Part shown: positions 36,319 through 48,823 of the stretch, piece after piece | How the letters are laid out: each line of letters starts with the position of its first letter | Position numbering within the stretch: the stretch's first letter is position 1 | Assembly: GCF_025698545.1 (NCBI RefSeq) | Contig: NC_068577.1 | Location: forward strand, 45,959,250-46,023,249 | Source: Gossypium raimondii | Taxonomy: Eukaryota; Streptophyta; Magnoliopsida; Malvales; Malvaceae | Length of the DNA: 64,000 bases | Direction of reading: 5' to 3' | Translations under genes and position numbers: made by a program | Notes under the pieces: model-generated | Seen by the model: only the letters and a program-made list of their open reading frames with translations | Database searches by the model: none | Told to the model about the DNA's origin: nothing

Positions 36319-39300
36319 TCAGCGTTTCGTGAACATCCCCTGTGTCAATGATGAAAAATCATAATCCTTTCCTGCTTGTGAAGAATTCGTTGATGAAACT
36401 GGAGAAGCCGATTGAGGCTTGCTTGCTCCATTAGTTGCAACACTGCTTGCTGGGGTAGCTTGCCCCAATGCATAAAAGCTGCAAGAAAAAGACACGGCAA
36501 AAGTTACGATCATGGAATATGGAGCAAAACCTAAGTGTGAAACTAATGATTCATCAAATAGTTATTTATTAGAACATGTTCATGGCATGGGATTCTCGGA
36601 ATACAATTATAAACTTAATACGTGTAATGCATAACCCAGAATTCGTGGCAATGTAGACCAGTATTACAGGAGAAACTCATCAATAAAACCAAGAATAAAG
36701 AGATTAAATATGTACCTGGATGATGCAACATTGTTTCCTGCTTGTTGAGTCTGTCCTATTTGCATTGTCTAAAGCAGAGTATAAAATAAAAGGGATAAAA
36801 AAATGAGAAACTAGCAAGATATATTTCTTTAAAGAAACTATTGCAACTATAGTAGGAAATCTACCTGCATGAGTTTCTGCAGATCAGCCTGTGCACCAAC
36901 TGGCATCATCATTCCAGGTATTTGATAACCAATGTTAGGCCAAGCTTGAGTGGGTACACTAGTGCTGGTGGATGGAGGTTGTTGCATATTTCCAGCAGCA
37001 GCCATGAGGAGGGACTGTTGATGCGCTAGCAAAGCTAGTTGTTGTTGAGTGGGTAAGCTTGTGGTGGTTGATGGAGGCTGTTGACTGTTTCCAGGAGCAG
37101 CTTTAGCTGCAGCAGCCATAAGAAGGGACTGTTGCTGTGCTAACATAGCTAGTTGTTGAGTGGGTATCATGGTGCCATTGGATGGAGACTGTTGAGCATT
37201 TCCAGGAGCAGATTTAGCTGCAGCAGCCATGAGAAAGGACTGTTGCTGAGCTAGCGCAGCTAGTTGTTGTTGATGCATTGCAAAAGGCGACGGCGTGTTG
37301 GACTGAAATTGATTGAACCATGAGATAACAACATAAGACCCCACTAAATAAAAAGAGACAAAAAAATCATGTTCAAAGTTCAAACGCATGACAAGGGGAA
37401 ATGTTAAGGAATAATCTGATTAGCTCCGACCAGCAAATGGCCAAGCAGTATAGGTTTCTGTTTTGCACTAACTGTTCCTAAGATGCGAGAAAACAATGTT
37501 GAAAACATACCTTTTCGAAAAGGCTCATAATATCATCTTTTATGTCTTTTTGTGGCTTCTCTGTGACTTGGTTGGTTGTTATTGGAGGCGAATCATTAAA
37601 TAAATTCTCAATTCCAGTAGCAGACTGAGTATTCTTCTCACCAGCTTTTGGTGGATCATTTTGGCCAGTTGCAGAAGTGTCTCCAGCAGCTACAAAAATT
37701 ATCATTTGTCAAAACCAGCAGCAATAATACAATGATACCACCATAACTTTCAATACCAAGGTGGTTGGCACTTGGTAGAAAGATGTTAACATAATAAACA
37801 TAAAAGGTAAGGCAATTCCAATAACCAAAAACTATGGGGAAATTCAGGACATACACTGGAAACCTGCCCAATCAATATCATCAGTAGAAGCTGCCCCAGA
37901 ACCAGAAGCATTTTCACTTGAAGCATCATCCATGGACATCATGTTGAAGAGGTCCGTAGCATACTCAAATTTAGGAGGCGTGACAGGGGGAGGAGTTGTT
38001 GCCTCAACTGGTGCCGCAACAACCGTTTCAGGCTCCCGGACAGGTGTAACCTGTTAGATCAGCACAACAGTACGAAAGTAAAATATTTGTTAGAACATTA
38101 AAGAGAGTACATTACCAGAAGAAATATGATATAACGAGAAGAAAGAAAGCGAGTTGAACAATATGCAAAACGATATCAAGATCATAGTTCTAATTCATAT
38201 TATTTGTTTGCATTCTTTACACATGGCAATTTTCTCATACTTTCACTCTTAACACTACTAGCTCTTAGGCTATTCACATAAAATATATCACGAAAAACAT
38301 GAATGATTGTGGTTTTCTAGACGAGTTAGAAATGAGAGTACATAACCAGCAAAAGAACTTAATACCTGATTAGGTCCCTTAGGAGGAACAGGAAGACTAA
38401 TTCTTGTTGCAGGAAGGTTTTCTTTTCTGCTAGATGCTTGAATGGTTCTCCTTTCCTCGAATGAATTATCAGAATTACTAACGTGCCCATGACCACTTTT
38501 TTCTGTGGGTCTCTGCCAATGCGAAGTAGCTCTTTCATCTAACCCTCTAGGTGGTGATTTGGATCTTCTATTTCTAGGAATCCATCTCTTTTCCTCGTAC
38601 CTATAAAAATATACAACAAATATTGGAATAGTACAAAAATGCTCTTCACTAAAACTAAATACTACCCAAAAAAAGAGAAGAAGAACCAATGGCTACTTTG
38701 CACGGATGAAGTTCTCAATTCCAACTCTATCATAATGAGGGGGCAGCTCAGCTTCCCAGTAACTGTTTGCCTTCTCATTTCCCATCGCTGTATAATAAGA
38801 CAAGCCATAGTCATATGAGTATGCTCTACTCCATCAATATCAATCAGAATTATACAGTTTCATGACCTAACAAGAAAGCTTACATTGAATAAAAGCAACC
38901 TGCTCAGGGAGCCATGTGTCCAGGGTAGCAGATCGAACCTGCAGCAAGAGACAGTAAGATGCAAACATGCACTGGGGAAACATAAAGCTTAGTCTGTTCA
39001 CTGATGCAACAGAAACAGCCAGTCAGTTCAAAAAGTTAATTCCTAACCTCTCTAATCCTTTATAGTCTAAGATATTATCATAAAAATTATGTCAAGAATA
39101 CATGTCAAGTGCATTTCTGACGCACCAAGTTTTGTTTCTAAGAATGTAAGTACACCAATCCAATCACTGGTGACAAACCAAAATGTATATGTGAATTAAG
39201 AATAGAAACTGAGACAGTGTCAGCTATTCAATGAGATTTTCTGAGTCAGGAAGAACCGAAGTATGCATTCCAGACTCCGGAGATAAGAAAATCACCTTTG

Positions 39301-40461
39301 ATATGTGCACCCCGAGACTTCTGTGGATCCCGGAACATTGCATGCATATAAAGACACCTAAATTCACACTAGCCCATCTCGGACCTCTGCAGAGAAATAA
39401 GAGACAATTATTAGAACCTGTGATGAAAATGAATGGTATCACCGCCGACTGATGACCTATACAAAATATCCGTTTTGTTAAGACAGTGTCTATTTTGGGT
39501 ACTCCCTTATTTGCTATTATGATATCCCAATAATCTTTCTTGATTTTCTTGTTACATACTTGGATTTGCAGTCAGCACATTCCTTATTCTCCGGAATTTT
39601 TAGAAGACCTTCCAAAATCTACATATGAGATCAAAAGATAAGAACTTTAATCCAGATAAGATAACAGGCTGACTGGTCATCAAATATGCAATAACCAAAA
39701 CCATCCATTAAATGAGTCTATCATACCATATAGGTTAACATATCTGCAAAAGAATTGAAAATGCAGGACAATATGTATGTATAATATATAATATATACAT
39801 ATACATACACGTACACATATGCATATACATGCAAAGAATACGGAGGAATTTAGCGCCCTCCAAGATATAATTTATAGGCCTCTTTGCCACATAGGAAGAT
39901 TGCATAAAATTGTTCCCGATGTCCAAAGATCAACCTTTGGAAAGTTTTAAAAATACGAACAAATCAATCATATTCAGCAAACTTGACGAAGATATTAGAA
40001 AGGAAGTGCATAATTAGGCAAAATTGATTTAAGAAAACCCAAGTTCAGATCTGCGAAAACAGCAAAGCATAATATATGATACTATTTAAAATGCAATTTT
40101 TAGTGAAGAAATTCCATTGATCACAATGAATTTACCACCCAACTTGATCTATCTAAACCGATCTTATCCTGATAATAATTTGAATATGATCACCATTTCC
40201 TTGATACAAAACAATTTTTTAAATCAGCTCGTACTCGCCATTCGACGTTCAATTCGATCAAATTCATTAAACAAATAAATTCAAATCAAATAACCAACAA
40301 ATTCAGATGAAATAAAAGAAAAATCAGGTAAAAAGCAACAACAGAAAATGACACAACAAACACAGATCGAAACAATACAAGAAGGTCAAAAATGGTAAAA
40401 TTAAGATCACCTTTCGGTGTTTCTCGTTGAGTTCCTTTGAAACGTGGGCCTTCTCGTTCAT
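36319..40461 (-). CDS. AGD5: ARF GTPase-activating protein AGD5/NEVERSHED-like (11 exons, 535 aa)
   Basis: It stimulates GTP hydrolysis by ARF GTPases at the trans-Golgi/early endosome; the Arabidopsis orthologue NEV is needed for organ abscission and trafficking. Exons on the minus strand: 40461-40411, 39618-39560, 39386-39296, 38938-38884, 38787-38697, 38600-38366, 38050-37855, 37689-37511, 37302-36865, 36768-36716, 36478-36319; they sum to 1608 nt. The ArfGAP zinc finger CX2CX16CX2C uses Cys31, 34, 51 and 54, and Arg59 in GIHRSLG is the catalytic arginine. The middle is Pro/Ser-rich. Near the C terminus there are three tandem Gln/Ala-rich units ([14 protein letters not shown]...). The end [11 protein letters not shown] matches the family. 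The Arabidopsis protein is somewhat shorter (about 480 aa), the difference being mainly in the low-complexity part. Confidence 0.95.
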
Positions 40462-40510
40462 GTTTCAAGAAAACTAAAAGGAAAAAGAAAATCTATGGCG
40501 CGCGCGTGCG

Positions 40511-40536
40511 TGAGAGAGAGAGAGAGAGAGAGAGAC
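40511..40536. repeat. (GA)n microsatellite in the 5' leader of AGD5
   Basis: About twelve GA dinucleotides, 50-75 bp upstream of the ATG, preceded by GCGCGCGTGCG. Read on the gene strand it is a (CT)n tract, common in plant 5' UTRs and core promoters. Confidence 0.85.
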
Positions 40537-42799
40537 GATGGCGATTACGAAGAGTCGAACATAAAGAAGAAAGGGTAATTTCGAAAGAAAGATAAGGTCA
40601 ATTCGGTCTTTTTCCAGGCCTCTCTTTCTCTCTTTCTTTCCCTCTCTCTCCCCTTCTGGTTTTCTTCCTCGGACTTTTTATGCGATTCAAAAGAAAATGA
40701 ATGCAGAATAATAATAAAAAATTAAATGAAAAAAAAATTGGTCTCCGCTCCTTTGACCTTTATTTTAATTTTTTATAATATTATCTTATTTATTAATTTC
40801 CCGGGAATTTTCGGTTTCGAATTTTCGGGCCCCTATATTTTCTCTTTGGTTTTTCACGCGCGTGCGAGGACTTGTTGCTTTGGTTGGCGCCGCGGAGTTT
40901 TACATTTACGGTTACCTCGTACGTGTGAATACGTTGCCTGCCTTTCCCGTCTTTAATTTCGATTTTTGTTTTTAGTGAGTATTATTATCTTAGAGATATT
41001 TTCGCATATTTAATATGCTTTTATTCAATAATTTTACTATTTTAAGCATGCTTCACGTCTAAATATAGTTATCCTAGTTTTGTTTTTCTTAAATAAAATA
41101 TTTGATATATTAATATTATTATTATTTTAATTTCACATTAAATAAATTTTCTAAATTTATTATCCATAATCTAAATTATTACTTGAGTTCATTGATTCAT
41201 AAAAAAAATTAAATTTTTTCTTAAATGGTATCATACCCCATGATATGATGCAAAATTTTTTTATCTACATAATTAGCATCGACATTATAATATTTGGATT
41301 CACGATCTAAATAATTTGTAGCTTTAATTATAAAAAATTTATATATATTTAATTTGAATAAAAACTTATGATAAGCTATATCCTTTTTACAATACATAAA
41401 TTAAGTAAAATTATATAAATTTTATAAAAAGTTTTATAAATTATCTAAAACTTTCATAACATAACTTATAAATAATATAATTTTTACCATAAATTTAGAA
41501 AACTTTTTATTATAAATAAGATATGATAAAAAGCTATAATAATTTTTATGAATAAATATATTATTTTATAATATATAACATGAATGCATATATAAGTTAT
41601 ATCCCTACTTAGCCATAATTTTTATAAATAAATATATTAGAATACTTTTATAACATGTCAAATATTTTTGGTCATAATTTTAAAAAGTTTTTAAGATGTA
41701 AATAATATTTTTTGTTATAACTTTATAAAATACACAAATAAATTTTAATATAAAATTTGTTTTGTCATAATCATTCAAAACAGTAATACATGTTCGTGTT
41801 TATGCTTATAATATAATTTGTATAATTTGTATAAAAATAATTTTTAAAATTAGATTTAAGTGTAATTATTTACGATTACTCTTATCTTTACCCTTTTCTT
41901 GAGAATTGAGAAAGGTGCTTCAATTATACTTAATTCGATGAGATCTATCAATTATAATAGTCACTCAAATATATCACTATTGTGTAATTACATCCCAATC
42001 CAATTGATAAGTGACTTTCTAAAATTACCTTATTAAATTATTAAATTTTGAACAATTTTTAAGATATTTAAAAATAATTTTATTTATTTAGTTATCTTTA
42101 CCACAAAAATTAACACTTACAAAAAAATAAAAGAATTCGGGAATCTGATCGATTTGTTCCCTAAATTCTTTTTGAAAAGATTCCCTAAATTTAAATGATA
42201 ATTTTTTTAACCTTGTTAAATTTCCACGAAACGCTGCGTTTAATTCAGTAAGCGTACGTTATTTCACGGAATAACTCTCCCCACCTCCCCAAAGTTGCCT
42301 CCTTTCCTTTGTGTGAGAACCTCTGTAAGTTCCCCTTTTTTCTTCCCCTTCTTTTGTAATTTCAACTATGTTTGTATTATTAAATGAAAAATAATTAAAT
42401 CCTGCATCCAATTTAGGTCTAATTATTAAGTATTTGGAGACACTTACATAATAGGGTACTTTTTAAAAAAACATTATTGGTTCCGTTTTTCCTCTTTTCT
42501 TTCGGAATTATTTTCAATTATCATTGTTATAAGAATGACCCAGAAGAATATTGAGAAATCTAGTTCACATTAAGTAATTATTTTTCCATAATTTTCTTGA
42601 ATTTTGAAGCAAAATGGAATTTTTTTAGTTGCAAAGACTGCAGTCTAGGGATAGGGTTAGAAATTGTAGATTTTGGTATTGGGACCTTTTTCATTAACCA
42701 ACTGGTTAAATTCAAGTTCAGAATTGGAAGTATTTGTTATAACCCGAATTTGATTTCTTATACTTGTTGGTGGGTTGGTTTGTTTAGTTCTTGTTCATC
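40537..42799. other. Divergent intergenic region between AGD5 and the 94-aa gene
   Basis: Positions 40560-40960 include the CT-rich leader/promoter of AGD5. Positions 41000-42240 are very AT-rich with no coding frame. Positions 42240-42350 are pyrimidine-rich and may be the 5' UTR start of the downstream gene (CTCTCCCCACCTCCCC), with a probable leader intron up to 42790. No other gene is seen. Confidence 0.5.
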
Positions 42800-43215
42800 A
42801 TGGAAAGTTTCGAACAAGTAAAGGGAAATAGTGGTGTTATTGATCAAACTATTGAGGACGCAGGGGCCACTAATCCCAGAGTTCAGTGGAAGCAAATGGG
42901 GTACGAAGAGAAGACCGTGGCTGTTCACGAAGAAATGAAAAGGATGAACCGGCTTCCTGTGACTAGTTCTTATGTTACTCACCGCATGCGTGTTCTTAAT
43001 AAAATTCTTCAACTGTTGTCTATTCAGGTAATCAAATATGTTGGCTTGATTGGTTTTGTGCCGATGCTTGAAAATTATAAAGTTGAGTTTGGAAGTTGGC
43101 TTGATAGTTTTGTGAAAGAGAGGGATTTGATGATTTATTGCCTTTTTGTTTATACCAGAGAACTGCTTCACAAGAAGAAGAGTTGGAGTTGCTCTTTGCT
43201 GGGTTGTCCTTATGA
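42800..43215 (+). CDS. Small conserved plant protein of unknown function (2 exons, 94 aa)
   Basis: Exon 1 (42800-43027) has 76 codons and ends TATTCAG|GTAATC. Exon 2 (43159-43215) starts after TATACCAG and encodes RTASQEEELELLFAGLSL followed by TGA. The joined frame is 285 nt. The product is acidic/basic mixed, with a predicted helix (MKRMNRLPVTSSYVTHRMRV) and no signal peptide or membrane segment. I recall similar short proteins in other plants but no function, so none is assigned. The ATG used is the first in the frame and lies close to a likely leader intron. Confidence 0.7.
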
Positions 43216-43329
43216 ACTGGCACAATGGTAAGCTTTTGAACTCGATATCTACTTCATCCATAAGGATGGTTTTTGTATTTTATGTTCTTAGATGATTAGT
43301 GTTAGCTTATGTGGAATTGGAGGTGGAAC

Positions 43330-43600
43330 TCGAATAAGCCACTGATTAATCTGCATATGGTAATGCTCATTAAGCGGTAGCTTACAACAAGTTATGATGC
43401 ATGATAAGATGTAATGCTAATTACATCTTGCACTGCATCATAACTTGTAAGTTACCGATTAATCTGCATAGGGTAATGCTCATTATTTCTTACAATGATC
43501 ATAACTTGTTTGTAAGTTACTGGTTAATCCACATAGGATAATGCTCATTACATCTGATAATGCACCATAACTTTTCTAAGCTACCATTAATCCTGCCTGC
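43330..43600. repeat. Tandem and inverted repeats downstream of the 94-aa gene
   Basis: Three units of about 80-85 bp share TTAATC(T/C)(G/A)CATA.GGTAATGC and TCATTA, then a CATAACTTGT part. The first unit also holds an inverted copy: AAGTTATGATGCATGATAAG (from about 43389) pairs with CTTGCACTGCATCATAACTT (to about 43448), giving a long hairpin. Confidence 0.75.
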
Positions 43601-45146
43601 CACTAGATCAATGAGTTGTATAGCTAACTAATGCCAATTGTTGTTATATGCATTTTGTTGCTGGAGTAATTGTCTGAAACTGTTAAATGTTTCCTTTGTA
43701 GGTTGATTAACATCATGGCAAAGCGTTAAACCAAGGATCTTTTCCTGCAGACAACTTTTCCGAAATGTTTTATACTGTGTAAAGTATATCTCTTAGTCTA
43801 ATGTCTAATCACTGATGCTTTGCAGATATGTATTGCAAACCTTCCAATCACATGTTTTTTGGTATTTTGGTAAGAGAAAAGGCTTTGTCGCCTTGTTTTT
43901 GTCAAATAACCTTTTGCATGTGTTACATTCTAAAGATATAAAAAATCTTAGTTACTTCAGACACAATGTTGAGTCAGGTAGACTTTTAGGTTCTTTATAA
44001 CTGGATTTTCTTTTTGAGGCTGGTTACAACTTCTGCAGTCAATGGTAGAGCATTGTTTGGTGATTTGAACTGATGTACTTAAAGAAAGCAGGGAAATGAG
44101 ATTTTAGAAGCACTGATGAATGCAAAGGGTTCCTTTGGGCAAAGGTTTGGATCTATTTTGATCTGACTTCTTTTTCTTGAAGTACTCAAGTCTGATACTT
44201 ATTCAGATATGAATACAAGGATATGACTGTCCAAGGATCATAAAACTGTTACAAGAATTGAACATGCTTGGACGCTCACATGTGAGTCCTAGTGACATAA
44301 GTTTGGATGAGTGAATACTGAATATGGTACTACTAATAGGTGCTTCAAATATGGGGTTGAATGTGAATTAATGGGAGAATTCTTAACACCACTGCATGCA
44401 ATTGTATAACAATTGTTCGTTGATGTTGTGTTCTAACATGTAGGGTTTTAATATCACAAATATTACAATCATGATTCTTAACATCCTTAGCGTGTAAGGT
44501 TGGGTTTGAGTGCAAGGAACTCCACTCATCTCCCATATTAAAAGGTGGGGATATTTTTTTTCCTCCGACTTCGATCAATTATTTATATGTGCATGCACGA
44601 GTCAAATTTTATTTTATTTATTTCTTTAATCCATAAAAAAGAAATTACTAAATTTATAATTATTTTAAAATTTTAATTAAAACATATACAAAATAGTTGT
44701 AAAATTAAAAGAAGGCACTTTAAATTGTTTTAAGATGATGGGTCCAAAAATTTCAATATATTTTAATTGAGTTTGTTAGTCATTTGGTGAAAGAGTATAT
44801 ATAAAACAACTAAATCAAATAACGAAAGCCTTTGGTGTTAAAATAGCCACCGGGTGTGTCTCTTGCAACTGAGTGTTGGTGGTGACAGCTCGATAAGTTA
44901 TTGGTGGGATTACGTCAATAACCTTTGGGTCGTAGTTTTCTCTCCCTTTTGAGGGAGTTTTTTTTTTCTCCTATTCTTTTTATGTTTTCTGATTCTAGGC
45001 TTTTAGCCATCCGACTAATGTCGAATCCAAACTTTGATGTTGGGGACGGTTGGTATTATCGTTGTGCGCCTTTGGGCTCTCTTTTCGCACTCAGGCATTT
45101 TTAAAGATTGTACTGTATTGTAATATGTTTGATATTTGGTCACCTC
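43601..45146. other. 3' flank and intergenic DNA up to the Tat/Ogre-like element
   Basis: Positions 43600-44100 could hold the rest of a spliced 3' UTR of the upstream gene. Positions 44820-45120 have a distinctive stretch (GCCACCGGGTGTGTCTC, CTCCCTTTTGAGGGAG and CCATCCGACTAATGTCG) that may be the end of another, unrecognised retroelement. No protein frame is supported. Confidence 0.35.
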
Positions 45147-47658
45147 TGTACAAGCCCAAATGTGCCTGGCCCATTAAAGAATAAACTCAAATTAAATACA
45201 AGCCCAGATAGCCCAATACATTAAATCAAAAAAAAAGAACCTAAGCAAAGCCCTAGCTGCATAGCAGCCACCAGCAACCTCCAGCGCCGCACGTCTCGGG
45301 GCCGACCCCGCTCCACGCGCGCCACTTCTCCGCGAGAGTTGGGCCTCCACGTCGCGCGTATTCTCCTCCAACAGTACCTGCATCAACAAGATAGCAAAAA
45401 TCATGCCAACAAAACAGAATAGATCTCTTTTTTGATTTTGTTGAGTTATCTTTTCCATTTCATTTATCTTTTCCATTTCGGCTATTTAAAGCCATGAAAA
45501 TATGTAAATAGGGGGATTTTTGGATTGCAAAAGATACGAGAATAGAGAGAATATGCAGATATAAAGCTTGCGTTTTTTCAGAGGTGATTTGTTTTTTTAT
45601 TTTGCTGTGTCCATTACCAACATTTTTCATTTTTATTATTATTTCATAAAATAATAAAAAGAAATAAAGGCAAGAGACCACTTACCTGTTTCGCCGAACC
45701 GTTGAATAAGCTCCCCTCCGTGGCGGCCGGAGGCTGAGACGACGATCGGGTTGTGACGCGCGACGAAGAATAGTGCAAGGAGGCTAGGGATTAAACCCTA
45801 GCAGAGCACTTGAGAACTTTTTTTTTTCCCCTCATTCGGTTGAAAATGATTTTGGAAGAAAGAAATCATTTTAAATAATGATCAAAAGCAGCTGCTTTTA
45901 GTCGGAGCGACCAGCATGGTGACCCGACCAGCAGGGAATCCGTGTCCCGACCTCGAATGGTAGAATTTCGTTCATCCCTCCCTCTTGCGATGCGTTTCAA
46001 TTAAATCTGCTTTTATCCTTTTTAAATTGGGTCGTGATTTTAATTTTCTTTGCAATTCGGTCCCACGTATTGCAGCGCTTTGGGGTGGGATTAATTTCCC
46101 TTTCAGTTCCCAGTGTTGCTCGAGCGTTCGATTTGGGTTTTTTGTTTATTGCGGATTTTCTCCCTTACTTTAATTTTTAATTCGTTTTGGTCCATCTTTT
46201 AATTATTTTATTATCTACCTATATGCACGCACTTGCATTTTATAATATATATATATATATTGTATATATTTTAAATGTTTTATATATGTTATATGTTATT
46301 ATTATTTATTTGCAAAGTTTTTACATATATATATATATATATATTTAAACTTTTATAAATACATACATATATTTTGTACATACAAACATTTTAGTATATA
46401 TATACTTTTTATTTATTTTTCTCTTTATTCCTTTAGTAAATGTATATACATACGCATACTTTAATTTTTTTACATTCATATATATATATATTTATACACA
46501 CATATATTTTAATTTTTATATATCCATATTTTTATATTCTTTTCTATGTACTTAATAATTTATATACATCAGATATCGTTTTATTTTCATAAATATATAT
46601 TTATATATACATACTTTGTGAATATATGTACATATACTTATACATTTTATTTTTCTATTTTGTAAATATATACATACACATACATTTTTTTGTTTTAACG
46701 TTTATATATTTTATATTATACACATATATACTTATACATTTTTTATTTTTATATACATATGCATATTTCCTATATACTTTTATTTTAGTTTCAATACATG
46801 TATTTTTATTTGTTGTTATTTGATACATTCCATTCCTTCTATTTGCATGTATACTTGTATATGTGTGTTAGATATATGTGTACATATGTTTGCAATTTAT
46901 TGTTATATTGTATTTGTGTATATATATATTTGCAAATATTTATTCGTATATGTTGTAAACTAAAGTATCTGTATCATGTTGTACATTGAGGTTTTTCGAC
47001 ATACCTTTTAGAAAAAAAAATTTTGGCTTTTTATCAAAGCCTTAAAATCAATTTTTCTCAATTCATAAGTATTTTTTGAATAAAAAACAATATTCAAGGT
47101 TTTGAGATTTTCGAGGAAAATTGAGCCCTAACGTATTGGGTTCCGATTTTCTTTGCTGATTTCAAATGACCGAGAATATTCTTTATTCAAAATGCATGAG
47201 CATAAAAATCATTTTTGGGAATTTAACTTGTTGTGCCCTAACGTATTGGGTGTGGCCTGTTACTTTCTCAAAATGAAGATTTTCACATAAAATAAAATTG
47301 ATATTCAAAGTTCGGGGATTATGAGGAATTGTACCCTAACGTATTGGGACTCGATTTCTTTACATGACTTGAACAATTGATTATCCTTTTTAAAATTTCA
47401 TCATTTGAGTTGATTTAAAAATCTTTTTAATCTTCGACACTAAGGCATTAAATGATCAATTTGGTACCGATTTTGGGCGTTACGAGAGTGCTAACCCTTC
47501 CTCGTGCGTAACTGACTCCCGGAATCGTTTTCTCAAAATTCGTAGACCAAAATAATTTTTTAAGGTGGGCCGGTCACACCTTAATAAAGGATCGGTGGCG
47601 ACTCCAGTTTTATTTTTAAAAGTCGGCAACTAAACTTTTTCAAAAAACGGTTTCGACA
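45147..47658 (+). mobile_element. 5' LTR of the Tat/Ogre-like element
   Basis: 2512 bp. It begins with a GC-rich segment (45240-45375), passes through a strongly AT-rich TATATA region (46200-46960) and ends with three CCCTAACGTATTGGG motifs followed by GTTTCGACA. It differs from the 3' LTR by many small changes, several at CAG/CTG words. Confidence 0.92.
47126..47348. repeat. Three CCCTAACGTATTGGG motifs in the 5' LTR
   Basis: Exact 15-bp copies at 47126-47140, 47236-47250 and 47334-47348, 110 and 98 bp apart. The motif is an imperfect palindrome (CCC..AACGTATT..GGG). The same three are kept exactly in the 3' LTR at 56263-56277, 56373-56387 and 56471-56485, while surrounding bases have changed. 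Confidence 0.9.
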
Positions 47659-47660
47659 GC

Positions 47661-47680
47661 TTGGCGACTCCACTGGGGAC
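47661..47680 (+). other. Primer-binding site of the Tat/Ogre-like element
   Basis: TTGGCGACTCCACTGGGGAC lies two bases after the 5' LTR end. It resembles the tRNA-complementary PBS of Ogre/Tat elements, which I recall as usually tRNA-Arg; the tRNA was not checked. Confidence 0.75.
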
Positions 47681-48823
47681 TTTAGCGAGTCGAACCATAA
47701 ACTGATTATGTTTGTCTTGGTGTCGAAAATCAAAAGTTTTTAAAAAAAATTCATGAGTTCCCTTCGCACTCATTGATTTTCATCATGGTATGTTGGTAGT
47801 TTTGCATTTGCATTTTGCATTTTACCCTTTAAGTGGGAGCGAGAAACTAGTCCTTCGTGAGGTTTTCACCTCCGTGCAGGGTAGTGGACCGCTTCCGGCA
47901 TACATCTGTACCTATGTCTTCGTGAGATTTTCATCTCCGTGCAGCCATAGGGAAATGTATTCCCCTGAACTGAACTCAATCCATATGAGCCTATAATGGG
48001 TGAAGATCGAGGAATCTGCCGGTTCGGGTACCTTTACCTTAGTAGCCAAACCGCATATAGTGAACCTTAGGAACTTACCCTAGGTAGAATTTCTTTAAAC
48101 CTTAGTAGATACCTGACTAGGAGTTTTTATTATTTCTTGATTGTATTGGATTTAATGTTTATACCCGATACTAACCCGTTTTGTTTTGTTTTGGTTATGA
48201 TTGCATTGCATTTGCATTGTAGAAAAGAGATGTTGATTCAAGTTTGATTACTAGTTTAGAAAGCCTATCATAAGAAAACGGGTTTCTTGATAAAATGGAA
48301 AATAGTACGGCAGCCTGAATATATTCCGAGAAATACAAGAAGGGCGATGGAAGAATTCATGACTTTACTTCGGGGCCCGAGGATTCAAGATGATTGTCTA
48401 AAAGCTTTTAACATGCCAAATTTCTTAAAGAAGCTAATGAGCATTACGAGGATAGGCAAACAACGGATTGCGACCAGAATCAAGCAGAAGGAGCTAGCAG
48501 TGACATCCTTTGGAAGTTTACGAGGTTTATCTTAACATCCGGATGAAGAAGGAGTATATGTCTTTGCTTCGAGTATGAGGGCAAAGCCGTATATATATAT
48601 CCGCTTTATGTAAAAAAATTTGTCCTCTAGTAAGGTTTTCTAAATGGAATTGAATCAGAATCAACGTCTCTTTATGCATTCATTTCATGCATTCGCATTT
48701 CATCACATCATATGCATCAAAGATTATTCAAAGATCCTAATTAACTAAAATCATTGCTCAGTTAACCTGGAATCCAACCAACCAACTCAACACCGATACG
48801 GCACTCGAGCAAAGACAAAAGAT

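Noticed and set aside
42758..43261. A 167-codon minus-strand open frame opposite the 94-aa gene
   Set aside because: It is the complement of the two plus-strand exons and the intron, with no family-like motifs. The plus-strand model has good splice sites and a sensible product.
43815..44000. A 61-codon plus-strand open frame after the 94-aa gene
   Set aside because: Short, with no recognisable family and no clear splice link. It could be UTR sequence.
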